This document shows, one piece after another, positions 22,912-31,275 of a DNA stretch of 33,046 nt. Source of the DNA: Microcaldota archaeon (lineage in GTDB: Archaea; Micrarchaeota; Micrarchaeia; Micrarchaeales; CABMGC01); assembly GCA_021789155.1 (NCBI GenBank), contig JAJYJW010000009.1, positions 1-33,046 on the forward strand, read 5' to 3'. The notes below the pieces were generated by a model. The model saw only the letters and a program-made list of their open reading frames with translations, had not been told where the DNA came from and did no database searches. Position 1 is the first letter of the stretch. Every line of letters starts with the position of its first letter. A program made the position numbers and the translations under genes.

Positions 22912-23784
22912 ATGAAGATGTTCAAAAACCAAAAAGTGGAATACGTAAACAAGATGTCTGAAGAGATTAAGAAGTACAGCGTAGTTGGTATTCTGCCTTT
23001 AGAGACGGTTCCAGACAGATTATTCCAGAAATTGAGGAATAATTCGAAAAAGGACATGAAGATGGTCATTGCGAGGAAAAGGCTAATGCTCAAGATATTG
23101 CAATCGGATCCAAAGCTCAAGGATTTGGAGAAGTACGTCAAGGGCAACGTTGCATTGCTCCTTTCAAACAAGGATCCATTCGAGCTTAACGACAGCATAG
23201 TGAAGAACAGGATAAAGATGGGTGCGAAGCCTAACCAGATAAGTCCAGACGACTTGGGCATAGACGCAGGAGAAACATCCATAGCGCCAGGTCAGGCGGT
23301 AACAGATTTGAAGGCTGCGGGAATAGACGTCAAGATAGACAAAGGCAAGGTAGTGATATCGAAGAGCAAGGTGCTCGTAAAGAAAGGCGCTAAGATAACA
23401 GGAGCGGTTGCAAAGGCATTGAAGATGCTTGACATAACTCCGTTCGAAACAGGAACCAAAGTCGCAGCAATGTACGCGCAGAACATGATATACACAAACG
23501 AGGTCCTTTCGATAACCCCAGAATTGCTCAGCACGCAAATAGCGAGCGCATTCAGAGCCGCTGACGTTATAAGCACGGATATAGGAATGGTCACGCAGTA
23601 TAACGTAGACAAGCTCATAAAGAAAGCGTACATAGCCGCAATGGGCGTGGGATTGAGCGCAAAGGTTTACGAACCGGAGATAGTTGAGAAGCTGCTTGCG
23701 CAGGCTGTGGCAAGCGCCCTCTCAATATCGGTGAGCGTTCCTGACGAGCTAAAGGCCGAACAGGAGGAACAGAAGAAGGAATAA
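22912..23784 (+). CDS. rpl10: 50S ribosomal protein uL10 (P0)
   Basis: The stalk base protein; it binds 23S rRNA through its N-terminal domain and carries P1 dimers on C-terminal helices. 290 residues. The N-domain includes YSVVGILPLETVPDRLFQKLRN and KMVIARKRLMLKIL; the archaeal insertion domain includes GETSIAPGQAVTDLKAAGIDVKI; the C-terminal helices lead to an acidic tail (LKAEQEEQKKE). The usual long Ala-rich linker and GLG-type acidic C-terminal peptide found in many archaeal P0 proteins is shortened. GGTGAT overlaps the end of rpl1, and the ATG follows eight bases after that stop, so the genes are translationally coupled. Confidence 0.94.
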   Translation: MKMFKNQKVEYVNKMSEEIKKYSVVGILPLETVPDRLFQKLRNNSKKDMKMVIARKRLMLKILQSDPKLKDLEKYVKGNVALLLSNKDPFELNDSIVKNRIKMGAKPNQISPDDLGIDAGETSIAPGQAVTDLKAAGIDVKIDKGKVVISKSKVLVKKGAKITGAVAKALKMLDITPFETGTKVAAMYAQNMIYTNEVLSITPELLSTQIASAFRAADVISTDIGMVTQYNVDKLIKKAYIAAMGVGLSAKVYEPEIVEKLLAQAVASALSISVSVPDELKAEQEEQKKE

Positions 23785-23832
23785 ATAGTATAATGAACAA
23801 ATATTTTTGCTGATAATATTACCAGGTGAATA

Positions 23833-24129
23833 ATGATGGAATATATATATGCTGCACTTCTACTTGATGCTGCAGGAAAGGAGATAAACGAAGAGAACAT
23901 GAGTAGCGTCATAAAGGCCGCTGGAGTTGCTCCAGACGCAGCCCAAGTGAAGTCTACTGTAAATGCTCTAAAGAGCGTCAACATAAAGGACGTAGTGAAG
24001 AATGCACAGAACGTGTCAGTTGCAGCACCTGCTGCGGCCGCACCTGCTGCAGGAGCAAAGAAAGAGGAGAAAGACGAGAAGAAGGAAGAGGAAGCAGCTG
24101 CAGGAGGGCTCGCCAGCCTATTCGGCTGA
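23833..24129 (+). CDS. rpl12: 50S ribosomal protein P1 (archaeal L12)
   Basis: The stalk protein that recruits translational GTPases. 98 residues: the N-terminal dimerisation domain begins MEYIYAALLLDAAGKEINEENM, followed by an Ala/Pro-rich hinge (SVAAPAAAAPAAGAKK), a Lys/Glu-rich stretch and the conserved C-terminal GGLASLFG that contacts factors. GGTGA (23825-23829) precedes two consecutive ATG codons (23833 and 23836); either may be used. It is the last ribosomal gene of the operon, and tldD begins six bases after the stop. Confidence 0.96.
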   Translation: MMEYIYAALLLDAAGKEINEENMSSVIKAAGVAPDAAQVKSTVNALKSVNIKDVVKNAQNVSVAAPAAAAPAAGAKKEEKDEKKEEEAAAGGLASLFG

Positions 24130-24135
24130 ACCCTT

Positions 24136-25527
24136 ATGGAACAGCAAGAGGAGATGGCAGAATACGCCGTCTCCTTTTCATCCAAACTCGGTTTTGATTA
24201 TTCGGAGGCGTTCCTAGAGAACACCACGGGCTTTTCCTACGCTATAGAAGAAGGACAACTCAACGAAAGCGCGAGAATAGAAAAGAGCGGAATAAGGATA
24301 CGCCTGCTAAAGAACGGGGATTTCTACACTTTTTCTACAAACAGAATAAACAAGGATACTATAAGAAGAGGGATCGAGTCTTATCATCCTTTCAATTCGG
24401 TTTCTACAAGGCTTTCGCACGAGAAGGTCGTAAGTTCCAGCTATTCCGAAAAAGAGAAGGAGAAAGTCGAACCTGAAAGGATGCTTGAAGACCTAAGTTC
24501 AATTGACAAGGAGATGCAGGAGCTTACAGGCATAAAGTACAGAAGCAGTTATGCGGGCTCGAGCACGTGGGACGCATTTTACGTTAACAGCGAAGGCACG
24601 CAGATCCACGCCGAATTGCCTTTGCTAAGCTCATTCTTCAGCGTAACCCTGAAAAACGGGCACGAGAGCAGGCAACGGGTATTCCAATACGGAAGCACGG
24701 GCGGCTACGAGACATTCAAGATAGATACGATAAAAAGGCAGATACGCGAGGATTCGGAAAGCCTGATGAACGTGATGAGGAACGGAGTAAGGCTTAGCAA
24801 ATACGAACTTGCGCGAATCAGGAAAGTTGTAGCTAGCCCGGAAATAGTGGGAATAGCAGTTCATGAAAGCGTTGGCCACCCGTGTGAAGCTGACAGAGTG
24901 TTCATGAGGGAAGCAGCACAGGCCGGGACCAGCTATCTCAACAAGGGCAACCTCGGAATGCAGCTCGGCAGCGAACACGTCAATATTTTCGACGATCCGA
25001 CGATAAAGGGAAGCGAGGGATTTTTCGTTTACGATGACGAAGGGGTAAAGGCAAGGAAGAAGCAGTTGGTCAAAAACGGCATACAAAAGGAACTGCTTAC
25101 GAACAGGGAATTCGCGGGATTGCTCGGATTGAAGAGCAACGGCTCGGCCAGAAGCGACTCATACTCCAACGAACCATTGATAAGAATGAGCAACACTTAT
25201 CTGAAGAAAGGCAGCACGAACTTCGAAGAACTAATCGAAGAAGCTGGAAAAGGGGTTTACATCAAGAGCTTCATGGAGTGGAACATAGACGACACCAGAA
25301 GCTTTTCGAGATATCAGGGAAATGAAGCTTTCATGATAAAGAACGGTGAAATAGGAAAGCCGATAAAGAATTACGTCCTAGAAACCAGCACGAAGAAATT
25401 CTGGTCTTCGGTAAGAATGCTCGGAAGGGATTTCAAGCTCTATTCGGGAAATTGCGGAAAGGGAGAACCAATGCAGGGAGTTCCGGTAAGCATGGGCGGC
25501 CCTTCGGTTCTGCTTGACATGAGTTGA
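24136..25527 (+). CDS. tldD: TldD-like metalloprotease subunit
   Basis: The catalytic half of the TldD/TldE heterodimer, a metallopeptidase that degrades unfolded peptides or matures small peptides. 463 residues. The zinc motif HESVGH (about residue 244, H-E-x3-H type) is followed by the expected acidic ligand region CEADRVF; the C-terminal CGKGEPMQGVPVSMGGPSV is also typical. The N-terminal part (GFDYSEAFLENTTGFSYAIEEGQL) is the usual TldD beta domain. The gene begins six bases after rpl12 and ends four bases before tldE, so the pair likely rides on the ribosomal stalk transcript. Confidence 0.93.
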   Translation: MEQQEEMAEYAVSFSSKLGFDYSEAFLENTTGFSYAIEEGQLNESARIEKSGIRIRLLKNGDFYTFSTNRINKDTIRRGIESYHPFNSVSTRLSHEKVVSSSYSEKEKEKVEPERMLEDLSSIDKEMQELTGIKYRSSYAGSSTWDAFYVNSEGTQIHAELPLLSSFFSVTLKNGHESRQRVFQYGSTGGYETFKIDTIKRQIREDSESLMNVMRNGVRLSKYELARIRKVVASPEIVGIAVHESVGHPCEADRVFMREAAQAGTSYLNKGNLGMQLGSEHVNIFDDPTIKGSEGFFVYDDEGVKARKKQLVKNGIQKELLTNREFAGLLGLKSNGSARSDSYSNEPLIRMSNTYLKKGSTNFEELIEEAGKGVYIKSFMEWNIDDTRSFSRYQGNEAFMIKNGEIGKPIKNYVLETSTKKFWSSVRMLGRDFKLYSGNCGKGEPMQGVPVSMGGPSVLLDMS

Positions 25528-25531
25528 TTGC

Positions 25532-26890
25532 ATGGAATATAGCGCCGAAAGCATAGTGAAAAGACTTGTTTCAGAGGGACTCGACGAAGCTGTGGTGGAT
25601 GTGCACTCATACAGGAAGAGCTACCTCAAGATAGCCAATTCCGAAGTCGATTCCGTGGTAACAAAATTCGAAAAGAGCGGGAGCATATTCTGTTCCTCGA
25701 AAAAAAGGATAGCTACAACAAACATAGATTCCTTCGAGGGGAAAGCGGTAGAGAGTGCCATAGCTAATCTGCACATGTCGATAAGCAACGCCATACCGAA
25801 GGAGGATTACAATGGCATAGCCAAAGGGCCATTCAAATACGATCACGCGTGCGGTTACGACAAACGGATAGCGAATTTCGACAATTCGCTCATGGCAGAC
25901 ATGGCATACTCCGCAATCAACACTGCGCTGGCAAACAAAGCCACGAATGTAGCCGGCACGCTTGTGATGAGCAAACTCGATAGGCATCTTGTGACTAGCG
26001 AAAAGGTCGATGCACACGATTCGTGCGCATATTCGAGATTATCGCTCAGGCTATTCAACAAAGATCTTTCCGCACAGGACATAATAGCTTCGAAGAGGCT
26101 CGAGAACATGCACGTCGAGAGATTCGCGGAAAGAATAGCGAACCTCGCGAGGTACACGCGCAAAAAGGGCAAAATAAGCTCAGGAAAGTACGACGTGATA
26201 TACACGCAATCGCCAGGGGGAGGATTATTCACTAACGTCAACAGCATGGCATGCATGAGTAGCGTGGAGAGCGGGAGTTTCCTATCCGGAAAACTGGGCA
26301 AGATTATAGCGAACCGCAACATCGACATTTACGACGATGGAAAGGAAGAAGAGCTCATAGGTACGGGAAGATTCGACGACGAGGGGAGCCCTACGAAGGA
26401 CACGCAACTCATAGACAAGGGCAAGTTCGTGAATTACCTACACAATTATTCTACAGCACGAAAGTACCACACGAAGAGCACTGGAAACGCAGGATTGGTT
26501 GACCCAGTGCCGCAAGCGATGGTATTCAAGCACTGGAAACGAAAGAAGGACATACACGAATTGATAAGAAGCATCGACAAGGGGATAGTAGTCACTAACA
26601 CGTGGTACACGCGATTCAGCAACTACCTCACGGGCGATTTTTCAACTGTGCCTAGAGACATAACCCTATTCGTGAGAAACGGAGAAGTTCAATTCGCGAT
26701 AAAGCAGCTGGGGAGCATCAACACCGTAGGCATAAGGATAAGCGACAACATGCTGAGAATGCTCGACGGCACGACCTATTCGGCAGACGATTCGACGCAA
26801 ACTTCATCATGGGACATCGGCGGAGATTATTACATAGCACCCAGCGTGCTCGTAGAGGGAGTAAAGGTAACCGCTGCGAATAGCGCGTGA
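25532..26890 (+). CDS. tldE: TldE/PmbA-like subunit
   Basis: The non-catalytic partner of TldD; 452 residues with the TldD/PmbA fold but without the H-E-x3-H motif. Recognisable parts are the N-terminal VVDVHSYRKSYLKIANSEVDSVV, the central YDVIYTQSPGGGLFTNVNSM (where TldD would have its zinc motif), FDDEGSPTKDTQLIDKGKFVNYLHNY, and the C-terminal GSINTVGIRISDNMLRMLDG and the VLVEGVKVT end. It starts five bases after the tldD stop. The heterodimer forms a closed chamber, so both are normally co-produced. The convergent nucleotidyltransferase-like gene ends three bases away. Confidence 0.93.
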   Translation: MEYSAESIVKRLVSEGLDEAVVDVHSYRKSYLKIANSEVDSVVTKFEKSGSIFCSSKKRIATTNIDSFEGKAVESAIANLHMSISNAIPKEDYNGIAKGPFKYDHACGYDKRIANFDNSLMADMAYSAINTALANKATNVAGTLVMSKLDRHLVTSEKVDAHDSCAYSRLSLRLFNKDLSAQDIIASKRLENMHVERFAERIANLARYTRKKGKISSGKYDVIYTQSPGGGLFTNVNSMACMSSVESGSFLSGKLGKIIANRNIDIYDDGKEEELIGTGRFDDEGSPTKDTQLIDKGKFVNYLHNYSTARKYHTKSTGNAGLVDPVPQAMVFKHWKRKKDIHELIRSIDKGIVVTNTWYTRFSNYLTGDFSTVPRDITLFVRNGEVQFAIKQLGSINTVGIRISDNMLRMLDGTTYSADDSTQTSSWDIGGDYYIAPSVLVEGVKVTAANSA

Positions 26891-26892
26891 AA

Positions 26893-27633
26893 TCAGTCGC
26901 TTTTCAGTGCCGCGATGCGCTTGATATCTTCGATGAACATTTTTGCGTATTTTTCCCCGTATCTGTTGTTGACCTGTTTCGCTATCGCCTCGAAGTCCGC
27001 AAGCGAATTAGAAAGGCCCTTTTCAATAACCGTCTTAATGTCTGCCGCGTCTTTCTGTCCTTCGGTCTTGCCCTCTCCTCGATAAATCCAGAGGTTGTAT
27101 TTCATGAGCAAGGTATCAAGTATAGATGGAACCCTTATCGTCGAATTGCCGATCTTGACGAGCATGCTGTTCTCCATGATCTCGCTCACGTCAACCCCTA
27201 TGAGCGTCACCTCCCCAAGCTTCACGTTTCCATCGCACATTTTCATTATCTTGTCGCGCGTGACGTTCTCGTATTCCGGTTTCGTTGTGAAATCCACTTC
27301 AATTAGGCTTGCCTTGTCTATTAAGCTGTCAAGTTTGCCGTTAGTATAGTGGGGATCGAATCCGTTTTTCTCGAACTCTTCTTTTGATATCTCCGCGAAT
27401 TTCGTCTTGTTGTGCCAATATGCATCTATGTCGTTAATCTTGCGGTCCTTCTGAAACAAAACCGCTATTGAAGCTCCGCCCAAAAGCAGGATCGGTTCGT
27501 TGCCGGAAAGCTTTGTAATTCTTGAATAGATGTCTGCTATTGTAGGTCTCACGTCCAGCTCTATGATCTTATCCATCTCTTCGCCAAGTGAATTTCTCAG
27601 GAAAGCAATAATTGCTTTTCTGAAACCATTCAA
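26893..27633 (-). CDS. Nucleotidyltransferase-fold protein, function unknown
   Basis: A 246-residue protein with a minimal nucleotidyltransferase pattern: LLLGGASIAVLF, then KINDIDAYW (Gly-Gly-x-Ser ... Asp-x-Asp), and a later helical part with SILDTLLMKYNLWIYRGEGKTEGQKDAADIKTVI (quoted in part: KDAADIKTV). This resembles DUF6036/AbiEii-like proteins, some of which are toxin components, but no antitoxin-like neighbour is present. The TTG at 27633 overlaps the stop of the upstream hydrolase gene (TTGA), and an alternative ATG is at 27576. It is the last gene of the Mrp-Cdc6-RNase P operon. Whether it modifies tRNA, protein or small molecules cannot be said. Confidence 0.65.
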   Translation of the reverse strand: MNGFRKAIIAFLRNSLGEEMDKIIELDVRPTIADIYSRITKLSGNEPILLLGGASIAVLFQKDRKINDIDAYWHNKTKFAEISKEEFEKNGFDPHYTNGKLDSLIDKASLIEVDFTTKPEYENVTRDKIMKMCDGNVKLGEVTLIGVDVSEIMENSMLVKIGNSTIRVPSILDTLLMKYNLWIYRGEGKTEGQKDAADIKTVIEKGLSNSLADFEAIAKQVNNRYGEKYAKMFIEDIKRIAALKSD

Positions 27634-28274
27634 AGCTCCTTATCGAAGAAGTCCACTGTCTTCTGCGTAACTTCTGCCAGTGCCCATTCCTCATTGAAAG
27701 AGTGATTCGTGCCTTCTATCTCGTCAAGAACCGCATTGCGCATGAGCTTTATCATTCTCCTGGAGTTGTCAACGCTAATGTTCCTGTCATCGGTTCCATG
27801 GATTATGAGAATGTCGCAATCTGGCTTTACCATCGATGGATCTGCCTTGATGTGGTGGATCTGGGAAAAGCTTAAGTCAAGAAAATCCTTCGCGGTTTTT
27901 CCCCGCTCTATGGTCATTGCAGGCGCAAGGAGAACTTTTGCCGAGATAGCAGGATTTTCATAGAGCAGCACTAACGCGCCTCCGAGACTCTTGCCGATTA
28001 TCCCAATGCGATCGTAGCCAAGCGATTTGAGATATTGTATTTGTTCGTCTAAAACGTTGAATACGTAGTGAAGAGTGAGCGAATTCAGGTTCTGCTCATT
28101 CCATATTTCCAAAGAGAGCATCGACATTCCGCGCTCCCTCAGTTTTTCTGACATAAACGCGTACCTGTGATCTGAAAGGGCGTTGCCTGAAGATCCTGGA
28201 ACTAGGATCACGCATTTGCTTGTTCTTTGCTCAGGCTCATCAAGTCTTCTTTCCAACCAATCGCCTGTTGACAT
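27630..28274 (-). CDS. Alpha/beta hydrolase
   Basis: A 214-residue serine hydrolase. Strand beta3 CVILVPGSSGNALSDHRY is followed by the nucleophile elbow GIIGKSLGGALVLL (Ser in G-x-S-x-G), the acid LIIHGTDDRNI and the catalytic His in EGTNHSF. It resembles small esterases or dienelactone-hydrolase-like proteins; the substrate is unknown. Its start at ATG 28274 overlaps the end of the Pop5 gene by 35 bases in a different frame, and its own stop overlaps the next gene's start. Tight packing implies one transcript, though a functional link with RNase P is not expected. Confidence 0.85.
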   Translation of the reverse strand: MSTGDWLERRLDEPEQRTSKCVILVPGSSGNALSDHRYAFMSEKLRERGMSMLSLEIWNEQNLNSLTLHYVFNVLDEQIQYLKSLGYDRIGIIGKSLGGALVLLYENPAISAKVLLAPAMTIERGKTAKDFLDLSFSQIHHIKADPSMVKPDCDILIIHGTDDRNISVDNSRRMIKLMRNAVLDEIEGTNHSFNEEWALAEVTQKTVDFFDKEL

Positions 28275-28602
28275 TTCTCGTTTTGAAATAAACGCCCGTA
28301 TCTTTCAACAATCCCTTAATAGAACCAGAGGTCTTTAGCGAATATATGCCCAATCTAGAATTACCTATGTTCTTCATGAAGCACGTAGCAAGAATCAGTT
28401 CGCGTTCCATTCCGCGATTGACCCTTACCACGAACATGTCGCCGTCTTGACGCATTATATGTGGATTCGCATTCGCATAGTTGTGCTCGCCCATGTAGGA
28501 AAGCAGCGAGTTCTTGAATGCATACTCATTCTCTTTGATTTTCATGTCAAGGTTCGAGGTAAGCTCCAAGAGCACGTATCTTATCTTCCTTCTATATATC
28601 AT
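28240..28602 (-). CDS. rnp2: RNase P protein Pop5 (Rnp2)
   Basis: A protein subunit of archaeal RNase P that pairs with Rpp30 and activates the catalytic RNA. 120 residues. The N-terminal RRKIRYVLLELTS is the family's first strand; FVVRVNRGMERELILATCFMKNIGN gives the RRM-like core with the conserved Arg; the end SGSIKGLLKD is characteristic. ATG 28602 is chosen because GGTGA, which sits inside the end of the preceding gene, lies seven bases upstream; the longer frame to 28614 would start within that motif. It overlaps the Rpp30-like gene by 11 bases and the hydrolase gene by 35 bases. Confidence 0.85.
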   Translation of the reverse strand: MIYRRKIRYVLLELTSNLDMKIKENEYAFKNSLLSYMGEHNYANANPHIMRQDGDMFVVRVNRGMERELILATCFMKNIGNSRLGIYSLKTSGSIKGLLKDTGVYFKTRNVNRRLVGKKT

Positions 28603-29122
28603 TGAGCGCTTCACCTAAACTTTCGGTCATTTTCTTCGCAAGCTCGTAATCGTTCGTTATGAGATTCGCTACCTCGACAAGCTGCGCATGCGATACGAGG
28701 AATTCCGGGGCGTTTGCAAGCGATGCTATCGCAGCATTAACCTCTGATTTATGCGCGTGCCTGAAAGCGCTTCTCATTTTGTACAGTATAGGTATTCTGT
28801 TCCTCTCCTGCGCAATCTTGCTGTAGCTCAATATCAGCAGCTTCGAGTACTCGCGCAATCTGTCGAGCGTCTTCTGGCTCAGTTCTTCCCCTTCGCACAC
28901 TATGCCGATGCATTTGCTGTCGGACAATTGCCTGTAAGCGATGTCTTGGTGCGTATACCTCATCGCATACAAGGATTTGCATTCCCTGAACTCGTCGAGA
29001 ATCGCCACTTCCTTTTCGCCCACCAAGGAATCGAAACCAAGCTTGCGCTCGTATTTCTTCGCGTCGAAAAGCGCAATGTCAATTTTCTGTTTCTTGGTTT
29101 TCTGGTTCCTCTTTTTGGACAT
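28592..29122 (-). CDS. rnp3: Probable RNase P protein Rpp30 (Rnp3)
   Basis: A 176-residue protein placed directly before Pop5, the usual place of Rpp30 in archaeal operons. The sequence fits a shortened TIM-barrel-like protein: KIDIALFDAKKYERKLGFDSLV, then KCIGIVCEGEELS, KLLILSYSKIAQERNRIPILY, and a C-terminal FLVSHAQLVEVANLITNDYELAKKMTESLG reminiscent of the Rpp30 segment around F-x-T-S-x-A. Similarity is weak, and the length is below the common ~210 residues, so identity rests partly on context. The start at ATG 29122 overlaps the cdc6 end by 44 bases in another frame; the N-terminus is very basic (MSKKRNQKTKKQK). Confidence 0.55.
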   Translation of the reverse strand: MSKKRNQKTKKQKIDIALFDAKKYERKLGFDSLVGEKEVAILDEFRECKSLYAMRYTHQDIAYRQLSDSKCIGIVCEGEELSQKTLDRLREYSKLLILSYSKIAQERNRIPILYKMRSAFRHAHKSEVNAAIASLANAPEFLVSHAQLVEVANLITNDYELAKKMTESLGEALNDI

Positions 29123-30323
29123 TAGCCTCAGCCTCTTTGAAAAGTCCTCTCTCTATTGTCTCTTTTACCCTTTGCGCAGGATAATCCAGCTTTATCAATT
29201 TTGTATGCCCGCGTATGCCCCTGCCGGATTCGTACGTTGCTATCAATCCCTGCATCTCCAGATCGGATATGTACTTGCGATACCAGCGCGAGCTCTTGGG
29301 CTGCTTCGCCATTGAGTTCGCTATTGCAGAGTATTTATCGTAAACTTCGCCACTGAAAAGATAAGTTTCTGTGCCTTCCGCGAGCTTCCTGTACCTTCCG
29401 CCTTGTATCGTCAGCGTTGCTATTGCGTACATCACGAGGCGCTGATGCTCTGGTAATGTGCTTATCAATTCGTACGCGAGCTCTTCCTCCGCAGACTTGG
29501 ATGCCTTCTCTACTTCTGCGGTTGTTATCTTTTCCCTATGCTCGTTTTCCGCTATCTCGGCGGCGCCAGAAAGTATTTTCAATGCCAATCTTGCATCTCC
29601 GCTGTCTTTCGCCGCGATTGCCGCAGCAAGACCGAGCGCAGCCCTATCGTAAACCCCGTCTTTCAATCCCAATGATGCCCTTTGCTCCAATATCGCAAGA
29701 AGCTCACGTGAATTATAGGGGGGAAATACGAGTTCGTTCTCGTAAAGGGTTGAAAGACTCCTTGGATCTAATTCTTCCTTCATTGATATTTTGTTCGATA
29801 TTCCGACTATCGTAATGCTGCCGTTCTTTATGTCGCTGTTGGCCCTGGTCAAAGTGTACACTAGATCGTCAAGATCCTTTACCAGATCGATCTCGTCCAG
29901 AACTACCATGAGCACTTTGCCGTCTTCTTCTATCCAGCTTATCAATTTCTCGTATATGTCGACTAAACCGTATCCTCTCTTCGAATACGTTGGCAAATGA
30001 TCATTCATTATCTTGCTTAGCACGCGGTATCTTGAGCTGTATATTCTGCAGTTGAGATATGATATCTTAGAGCGCACTGTCGGAAGTTTCTTTACCTCCT
30101 CTATCACGTAGCGCACGCATGAGGTTTTTCCAGTGCCGGTTTTTCCGTATATGAACAGGTTCCTCCCGCGCTCCCCCCGTAGCGACGGAGTGAGCGCCTT
30201 TACTATGTTCGCTATCTGCTCATCCCTAAACAGCAAACTATCCGGGATGAAATGAGGTGAAAGGCAGTCCCTCCTGGCGAATATAGCAGATTCCTTCAAT
30301 AATTCGTCAAAAGGTCCAGTCAT
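29079..30323 (-). CDS. cdc6: Orc1/Cdc6 replication initiator
   Basis: The archaeal origin-binding AAA+ ATPase that loads MCM. 414 residues. Walker A is GKTGTGKTS (60-68), Walker B VVLDEIDLV (140-148), sensor 1 GISNK, and sensor 2 region GDARLALKIL; the initiator-specific helix lies around SRYRVLSKIMNDHLP. The C-terminal winged helix (about residues 310-400) includes SSRWYRKYISDLEMQGLI and GRGIRGHTKLIKL. The start is ATG 30323, four bases after the Mrp-like gene's stop, with GTGATC as a ribosome-binding site. The tail (NVQKEEPENQETEN) is acidic and overlaps the next gene. Origins often lie near cdc6, but there is no intergenic space directly beside this one. Confidence 0.95.
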   Translation of the reverse strand: MTGPFDELLKESAIFARRDCLSPHFIPDSLLFRDEQIANIVKALTPSLRGERGRNLFIYGKTGTGKTSCVRYVIEEVKKLPTVRSKISYLNCRIYSSRYRVLSKIMNDHLPTYSKRGYGLVDIYEKLISWIEEDGKVLMVVLDEIDLVKDLDDLVYTLTRANSDIKNGSITIVGISNKISMKEELDPRSLSTLYENELVFPPYNSRELLAILEQRASLGLKDGVYDRAALGLAAAIAAKDSGDARLALKILSGAAEIAENEHREKITTAEVEKASKSAEEELAYELISTLPEHQRLVMYAIATLTIQGGRYRKLAEGTETYLFSGEVYDKYSAIANSMAKQPKSSRWYRKYISDLEMQGLIATYESGRGIRGHTKLIKLDYPAQRVKETIERGLFKEAEANVQKEEPENQETEN

Positions 30324-30327
30324 AAGA

Positions 30328-31131
30328 TCACGCCTTTGCTATTTTCTTAGCAATACCCACAAATATGTCCTTTATCTCGTTGTCCTGAAGCACTGCTGCC
30401 ATTCCCTTGTCCGCGCTTTCCGATATTGCGCCTTTCCAAGGCACGCTGCCCAAAACGTCACATGACAGTTTCTCCGCGACCTCTGCGCCTGCTGCGATGC
30501 TTCCGGAGCTCATATTCTCTACAACGCCCAAAATTCCAACGCCGAATTTTGATATCATGGTACCTGATTTGAGCGTATTTATCGCTGCGATGTGCTGCGG
30601 CGTGGTGACCAATACGAAACCTTCCATCGGAAGAAGCTGCATTATCGAAAGTGGAGCATCAGATGTTCCGGGAGACAAATCTATTACCAGATAATCCAAT
30701 TCCCCCCATTCCGTATCGAGTATGAATTCGTTGAGCATTTTCGTGAGTATAGGGCCGCGCCAGATCATCGGCTTCGAGGAATCATCGAAGAACATCGAAG
30801 TCGAGATTACCTTTATCCCGTCTTTCTCCAGCGGAACCAGAGGATAACCTGCGAATTTGCCAGTACCGACCCCCATGAAGTACGCTACATTGGGGCAATC
30901 TATATCGGCATCTAGTATTCCGACCTTATTGCCAAGCATTGATAACGCATACGCAAGATTCACGGATACTGTCGTCTTGCCTACTCCTCCTTTGGCACTG
31001 TAAACCCCAATTATGTGTTTTATCCCAGAAAGCTTCTTCTTCGCGTCGCTCCTCTGTTTTATCACATTCGCAAAAGACTGATGCATCTTGCTTTTGTCGA
31101 CGTTTTCTGGGTTGTACTCACCCGCTGGCAT
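30328..31131 (-). CDS. Mrp/NBP35-like P-loop ATPase without the Fe-S cysteine pair
   Basis: A deviant Walker ATPase of the Mrp/NBP35 (ApbC) group, 267 residues. Motifs are SAKGGVGKTT (45-54), LDADIDCPN (73-81), and VIDLSPGTSDAPLSI (149-163, the Mrp PPGTGD-like loop with Pro-to-Ser change). MrpORP/ApbC proteins carry a C-x-x-C pair shortly after ENMS for the bridging Fe-S cluster; here that place reads ENMSSGSIAAGAEVAEKL and has no cysteine. It may therefore be a chromosome-partition or regulatory ATPase rather than a cluster carrier. It has its own promoter (TTTATAAT at about 31165-31172) and heads the cdc6 operon. Confidence 0.85.
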   Translation of the reverse strand: MPAGEYNPENVDKSKMHQSFANVIKQRSDAKKKLSGIKHIIGVYSAKGGVGKTTVSVNLAYALSMLGNKVGILDADIDCPNVAYFMGVGTGKFAGYPLVPLEKDGIKVISTSMFFDDSSKPMIWRGPILTKMLNEFILDTEWGELDYLVIDLSPGTSDAPLSIMQLLPMEGFVLVTTPQHIAAINTLKSGTMISKFGVGILGVVENMSSGSIAAGAEVAEKLSCDVLGSVPWKGAISESADKGMAAVLQDNEIKDIFVGIAKKIAKA

Positions 31132-31275
31132 TAGACCACAATACGGATATATTGTACGTAGCGATTATAAAGCCTTATTCGAAGCGCGTTATACACCAAT
31201 GCCGAGATCGATAGATGATACAAATACTCTTATAAATCAGATTGCGGGCAATATCTCAATCTATACAATAGGGCA
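31132..31275. promoter_or_regulatory. Divergent promoter region between Mrp-like and LRR genes
   Basis: Minus-strand GGCTTTATAATCGC (about 31162-31175) predicts a transcript start about ten bases before the Mrp-like ATG. Plus-strand CTCTTATAAATCAG (31227-31240) predicts a start near 31258 for the LRR gene. Between them I see no clear origin-recognition boxes or long inverted repeats, although this is the nearest intergenic DNA to cdc6. Confidence 0.5.

Noticed and set aside
31132-31275. Replication origin next to cdc6
   Set aside because: No origin-recognition-box repeats or extended unwinding element could be recognised; the A+T content is explained by two promoters.
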